DNA of 8,712 nucleotides from an uncultured Collinsella sp. (GTDB lineage: Bacteria; Actinomycetota; Coriobacteriia; Coriobacteriales; Coriobacteriaceae): positions 1 through 8,712 of the forward strand of contig URYW01000073.1 of NCBI GenBank assembly GCA_900552145.1, written 5' to 3'. Positions 6,282 to 8,712 of this stretch are shown here, in pieces. The notes under the pieces were generated by a model, which was not told where the DNA came from, ran no database searches, and saw only the letters and a program-made list of their open reading frames with translations. The stretch's first letter is position 1. Every line of letters begins with the position of its first letter. The position numbers were made by a program, and so were the translations under genes.

Positions 6282-6382
6282 TCCACGCAGTTCGGCAGGC
6301 GGTATGAAAAGTCACCCTCGGCGGTGAAATAGAACATTACCGCAGATAAATGCCATATTTGATAAAACGACTTACCAAATGA

Positions 6383-6420
6383 CAATGCCCCGCCCACGCA
6401 ATCACGTGGACGGGGCATTG
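6383..6420 (-). terminator. Intrinsic terminator after the PTS/6-phospho-alpha-glucosidase unit
   Basis: A long stem pairs CAATGCCCCG (6383-6392) with CGGGGCATTG (6411-6420), and an inner CCACG (6394-6398) with CGTGG (6405-6409), with one mismatch and a 6-nt loop. It lies 32 nt after the stop of the glucosidase gene. The downstream tract on the minus strand (TGTCATTT) is only weakly T-rich, so termination may be partial. It separates the sugar unit from the hydrogenase operon. Confidence 0.75.
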
Positions 6421-6452
6421 CTCCAGGCATGCGGTCAGCGACCCTGTTGCTT

Positions 6453-7835
6453 TTACTTAAGCTCGGGCCAGTAACCCTTGTTGGCCTCGATCATGTCGTC
6501 GAGAACCTCCTTGGCGACCTTCATCGACGGCACGGTCTTGTTCAGCGTAAAGGCCTTGAGCGCCTTCTCGTACGAACCCTCGATCGTAGCCTCGACCACG
6601 AGCTTCTCGGAGTTCAACTGCTGCATCATGAGGCCCTGCTGGAACAGAGGAATGTTGTCGCGGCTGATGACCTCGGGGCCGTTCTTGCCAATGTAGGCAG
6701 GCAGCTCGACCATGGCGTCGTAGGGCATGTTGGGGATAGCGCCCTTGTTCTCGCAAATGACCAGGAAGCGCTGCTTGGTGTCGTTCTTCAGAGCGATGGC
6801 CAGGTCGGCAATCCAGTCGCCGTGGCTGCCCGCATAGAACGTGCTCTCGTCGATCTCGCCCGTCTTCTCGTAATGGTCGATGCCGTCGAAGAGGTTCTTC
6901 TCGCGCGTCTCCTCAACCTCGTTAGCACGGGTGCGCTCGGGGTTGGAATGCTCGACGAACTCCTTCTGCTGCAGGTAGTAGTTCAGATACGTGTTGGGCA
7001 GGTACTCCGGGAAGCACTCCATGATCTCGTACTCGCCCTTCCAGACGTAGTACCAGCTGCCCTTGGTGTGGCGATTCTGCTCGGGGTGCTCGTCGGCGGT
7101 CTCCTCGGGCTTCTTTGCCATGAGCGAGCCCATGCCCTTGAGGTAGGAGTCGGGCAGCAGAATCTCATGCTCCTTGATGTACTCGCGCAGCTGCGGCAGG
7201 ACCTCCTCGCCCTTGTGGCGGATCGAGGTGAACCAACCAAAGTGGTTGAGGCCAAAGTAATCGTACTCGACATCCTTCTTCTCGATATCGAGCGCGGCGC
7301 AAACCACGTCGATGATCGCGATCGGCATGTCGCAGATGTTGATGATGCGAGCGTTGGGGCGCAGCACGCGGCAGCCCTCGGAGACGATGGCGGCAGGGTT
7401 GGAGTAGTTGAGAATCCAGTAGTCCTTCTTGGCGTACTTCTCAACGTCATCGATCAGCTCGACCATGGGGAAGATGGTGCGCATGCCGTAGGCAAGGCCG
7501 CCGCAACCGCAAGTCTCCTGGCCCACGCAGCCGTGACGCAGCGGAATCTTCTCGTCCTGCTCGCGCATGGCGTAGCCGCCCACGCGCAGCTGGGCAAACA
7601 CGAAGCTCGCGTCGGTAAAAGCCGTCTTTTTGTCGGTGGTCACCGTGAGCTTGATGTCCAGGCCGAGGTCCTCGTGCAAAATCCAGTCCACGAGCACGCC
7701 GATCTTGCGCTGGCGCGCCTCGGTGATGGCGGACAGACGAATCTCGTCAACGTCGAGCTCGTCCTTGCGCAGGGCGATGGACTTGACGATGCCGGGGGTA
7801 AAGGTGGATCCGCCACCACACAGAGTAATGATCAT
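6453..7835 (-). CDS. glvA: 6-phospho-alpha-glucosidase, glycoside hydrolase family 4
   Basis: The 460-residue protein is full length for GH4 (usually about 440-460). It begins with the NAD-binding turn CGGGSTFTPG (6-15). It has the metal-binding motif CDMP (168-171), which in this family marks alpha-specific 6-phosphoglucosidases (beta-specific members usually have CN.P), and the active-site NHFGW (197-201). ILNYSNPAA (141-149) is the conserved Asn-Pro loop, and YAGSHGDW lies in the C-terminal half. GH4 enzymes use NAD+ and a divalent metal in a redox-elimination mechanism to split phosphorylated disaccharides such as maltose 6'-phosphate into glucose and glucose 6-phosphate in the cytoplasm. 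The start is fixed by AAGGAG (7845-7850) 9 nt upstream, embedded in the end of the PTS gene, whose stop is 3 nt away. Gene pairing with an EIICB supports a role in PTS-imported alpha-glucosides. The position after ETCG, usually GPGG in the relatives I recall, is GCGG here. The exact sugar (maltose, trehalulose, sucrose isomers) cannot be told. Confidence 0.93.
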   Translation of the reverse strand: MIITLCGGGSTFTPGIVKSIALRKDELDVDEIRLSAITEARQRKIGVLVDWILHEDLGLDIKLTVTTDKKTAFTDASFVFAQLRVGGYAMREQDEKIPLRHGCVGQETCGCGGLAYGMRTIFPMVELIDDVEKYAKKDYWILNYSNPAAIVSEGCRVLRPNARIINICDMPIAIIDVVCAALDIEKKDVEYDYFGLNHFGWFTSIRHKGEEVLPQLREYIKEHEILLPDSYLKGMGSLMAKKPEETADEHPEQNRHTKGSWYYVWKGEYEIMECFPEYLPNTYLNYYLQQKEFVEHSNPERTRANEVEETREKNLFDGIDHYEKTGEIDESTFYAGSHGDWIADLAIALKNDTKQRFLVICENKGAIPNMPYDAMVELPAYIGKNGPEVISRDNIPLFQQGLMMQQLNSEKLVVEATIEGSYEKALKAFTLNKTVPSMKVAKEVLDDMIEANKGYWPELK

Positions 7836-7838
7836 TGT

Positions 7839-8712
7839 TTACTGCTCCTTCTCAATTGCGTTCTCGACCTTGTCGCGCATCTCGGCGACCTTCATGCCAA
7901 AGATGATCTGGATATTATTGCCGTTGCGGTTGATGCCGCTGTTGGGCACGTGGTTGATGAGGTTCTCATCGATGAGGTCCGGGTTCTTAACGTTCACGCG
8001 GAGACGCGTAAAGCAGTTCTCGAGCTCCTCGATGTTGTCCTTGCCGCCAAGACCTGCGACCAGGTCGGCAATGCCCGCATCGACGCCCTCTGCGGGAGCT
8101 GCGGCAACAGCGCCCTGCTGCACCGCGACAGACGCGGCGGCCTCACCCTCGGCAACGGACTCGGCGAGCTCGGACTCCTCCTCGCGACCAGGCGTGTGGA
8201 GGTTGAGCTTCTTAATAAGGAAGGTGAAGAGGAAGAAGTACAGAGCGGCGTTGACGACTCCAAGCACGAGCATAACCGGCCAGTTGGTCTTGTCGACACC
8301 CAGGACCAGGTTGGAAACCACGATGTTGATGATGCCGCCTGCAGTCGAAGCGGGCACGGAGAGGACCTTGAGCAGGACCAGGAAGATGCCGGAAAGAACC
8401 GAGTGAACGACAAAGAGCACGGGAGCGGCAAAGTCAAAGAGGAAGTCCATGGGCTCGGTGACACAGGAGAGCACGGCGGTGATGATCAGCGGGATGATAA
8501 CAGCCTTGGTCTTATCCTTGTTCCCCTTGTAAGCGGTGAAGATAAAGGCGAGACCGATGCCGATGTAGGGCCACAGGTTGTTGAAGGTGTAGCTGTTGAA
8601 GTAGGTGCTATCGGAGTATGGCTGGCCCGTCATTGCCATCTCGGCGACACGGATGGGGTAGGCGCCGGCGATAACCTGATCGCCCAGCGTCAGGGTGCCA
8701 CCCACATCGGAG
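7839..8712 (-). CDS. PTS alpha-glucoside EIICB, C-terminal part, cut by window edge
   Basis: About 291 C-terminal residues are present; the frame is open through the right edge. A GTG at 8705 is internal, not the start. The first 165 residues seen are the end of the EIIC permease: several hydrophobic membrane segments and the conserved TEPMDFLFDF stretch of the glucose/glucoside superfamily. A 50-residue Ala/Glu-rich linker with several acidic residues follows. The EIIB domain then shows NIEELENCFTRLR; its Cys (codon 8013-8015) is the residue phosphorylated by EIIA/EIIB transfer. EIIC imports the sugar and EIIB phosphorylates it at the membrane. The neighbouring GH4 6-phospho-alpha-glucosidase, 3 nt downstream, points to maltose or a related alpha-glucoside (MalP/GlvC/AglA type). 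No EIIA domain is at the C-terminus, so EIIA must come from elsewhere. Full-length relatives are roughly 520-540 residues. Confidence 0.92.
   Translation of the reverse strand, partial: SDVGGTLTLGDQVIAGAYPIRVAEMAMTGQPYSDSTYFNSYTFNNLWPYIGIGLAFIFTAYKGNKDKTKAVIIPLIITAVLSCVTEPMDFLFDFAAPVLFVVHSVLSGIFLVLLKVLSVPASTAGGIINIVVSNLVLGVDKTNWPVMLVLGVVNAALYFFLFTFLIKKLNLHTPGREEESELAESVAEGEAAASVAVQQGAVAAAPAEGVDAGIADLVAGLGGKDNIEELENCFTRLRVNVKNPDLIDENLINHVPNSGINRNGNNIQIIFGMKVAEMRDKVENAIEKEQ

Noticed and set aside
6305..6330. TCACC/GGTGA inverted repeat in the hydrogenase leader
   Set aside because: The arms are only 5 bp with a 6-nt spacer, expected by chance in this length of sequence.

Overview
All six genes in this 8.7 kb window read on the minus strand, and they form three transcription units. 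From right to left, in the direction of transcription, they are: (1) the 3' part of a sugar-PTS EIICB gene followed 3 nt later by a GH4 6-phospho-alpha-glucosidase, ending at a hairpin at 6383-6420; (2) a three-gene unit made of a NuoF-Fe/S/GltD-like flavoprotein fusion, an [FeFe] hydrogenase catalytic subunit (HydA) and a lipoprotein ABC-transporter substrate-binding protein, joined by a 7-nt overlap and a 2-nt gap and ending at a strong intrinsic terminator at 1438-1475; (3) a DeoR-family regulator (FruR) overlapping a 1-phosphofructokinase (FruK) that is cut by the left edge.

The content fits a gut anaerobe that ferments sugars and makes or cycles hydrogen. The right part, from about 1.9 kb to 8.7 kb, has high GC and in its protein style suggests a Coriobacteriia member such as Collinsella. 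The left part, from 1 to about 1.5 kb, reads like fruR-fruK of a Clostridia/Ruminococcaceae (Faecalibacterium-like) genome. The change appears to fall inside the substrate-binding protein gene, where glutamate codons go from 14/14 GAG to 5 GAA and 4 GAG. This may be a recombination or transfer joint, or an assembly chimera. The taxonomic assignments come from pattern recognition, not from a search.

Functionally, the PTS takes up and phosphorylates an alpha-glucoside, and the GH4 enzyme cleaves the phosphorylated disaccharide. Reductant from fermentation can be disposed of as H2 by the hydrogenase, whose partner has a GltD-type FAD/NAD(P) module in place of the usual NuoF FMN/NADH module. FruR/FruK would process fructose 1-phosphate.

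The two notable intergenic stretches, 1270-1497 and 6197-6452, hold terminators, a good fruR promoter and several inverted repeats that may be operators. I saw no tRNA, rRNA, CRISPR array, insertion sequence or phage gene. The most unusual points are the hydrogenase partner architecture, the solitary transporter lipoprotein in a hydrogenase operon, and the possible mosaic joint.
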